Below, one piece after another: positions 6,346 through 6,371 of a stretch of DNA of 6,371 bases. Numbering within the stretch: position 1 is the first letter of the stretch; each line of letters starts with the position of its first letter. The notes under the pieces were generated by a model, which saw nothing but the letters and a program-made list of their open reading frames with translations, ran no database searches and had not been told where the DNA came from. Position numbers and translations under genes: made by a program. The stretch lies in assembly GCA_023230795.1 (NCBI GenBank), contig JALNWR010000158.1, forward strand, positions 1 through 6,371, read 5' to 3'. The DNA comes from Candidatus Cloacimonadota bacterium (GTDB lineage Bacteria; Cloacimonadota; Cloacimonadia; Cloacimonadales; Cloacimonadaceae).

Positions 6346-6371
6346 ACTGCAGGCGAGACGCCTGCAATCCA
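6346..6371 (-). repeat. Palindromic element, copy 2 (REP-like, inverted)
   Basis: Read on the minus strand it is TGGAT, then the hairpin TGCAGGC-GTCTC-GCCTGCA (6366-6348), then GT. It aligns without gaps to copy 1 with 21 of 26 matches. It ends exactly at the window edge, so more repeat sequence may follow outside. Confidence 0.65.

Larger units (their letters stand above)
5916..6371. other. Repeat-rich intergenic region, no supportable gene
   Basis: These 456 bases contain no gene I can support. An open frame on the minus strand (6347 to 6006) runs through the tandem repeats and the CTCGAG palindrome. It has no recognisable domain, no clear ribosome binding site and repeat-derived composition, so I take it as spurious. 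Moving right from the operon, the region holds the candidate promoter, AT-rich tracts, a short inverted repeat at 6071-6093, the CTCGAG inverted repeat, a 16-bp tandem repeat and three GC-rich hairpins reaching the window edge. Confidence 0.6.

Noticed and set aside
6006..6347. Minus-strand open frame of 113 codons in the repeat region
   Set aside because: It is built largely from the tandem repeats and the CTCGAG palindrome, shows no domain and lacks a convincing ribosome binding site. It is most likely a chance frame.
6251..6371. CRISPR array
   Set aside because: The repeats are 16 bp, directly contiguous with no unique spacers, and the hairpins differ in sequence. No cas gene is present.

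Overview
The window looks like a chromosomal segment from a bacterium of the FCB group (Fibrobacterota-Chlorobiota-Bacteroidota and relatives). The main evidence is a PorX-type protein, a response-regulator receiver fused to a PglZ/alkaline-phosphatase-superfamily effector, which is characteristic of that group. Several genes have clear Shine-Dalgarno sequences (for example AAGGAG 8 nt before porX), which is unlike typical Bacteroidia. A deep-branching relative such as Candidatus Cloacimonadota is my best guess. This is inference; no rRNA or marker gene is present.

Layout: six genes lie on the minus strand, head to tail, from 5915 down to 154. Spacings run from a 20-nt overlap to an 11-nt gap, so they very probably form one operon. 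In transcription order they are: (1) a secreted or membrane-anchored MORN-repeat protein; (2) panB, ketopantoate hydroxymethyltransferase of pantothenate/CoA synthesis; (3) an unnamed 207-residue helical protein; (4) porX, coupled to gene 3 by an ATGA overlap; (5) a PTS EIIA domain fused to a CBS pair; (6) an ArsB/NhaD/P-protein-like ion or anion permease. Positions 1-153 lie downstream of the operon and hold no gene I can support, only a possible tail of a plus-strand gene at the very edge.

The right end (5916-6371) holds no supportable gene. It contains a possible weak promoter for the operon, a 46-bp inverted repeat built from four CTCGAG hexamers, a three-unit 16-bp tandem repeat, and a run of small hairpins. 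The two outer hairpins (6283-6308 and 6346-6371) are inverted copies of one 26-nt element. They differ at five positions, and four of those are two compensatory base-pair swaps. This looks like a dispersed REP/BIME-type palindromic repeat family conserved for its secondary structure, and it is the least conventional signal in the window.

How the genes may work together is inference. porX with its coupled partner would form a phosphorylation-controlled module. The EIIA-CBS protein, with PTS phosphorylation and nucleotide-sensing domains, is well placed to regulate the adjacent permease. panB and the MORN protein look like co-transcribed neighbours without an obvious functional link. No histidine kinase, PTS EI/HPr or type IX secretion structural gene is in view.
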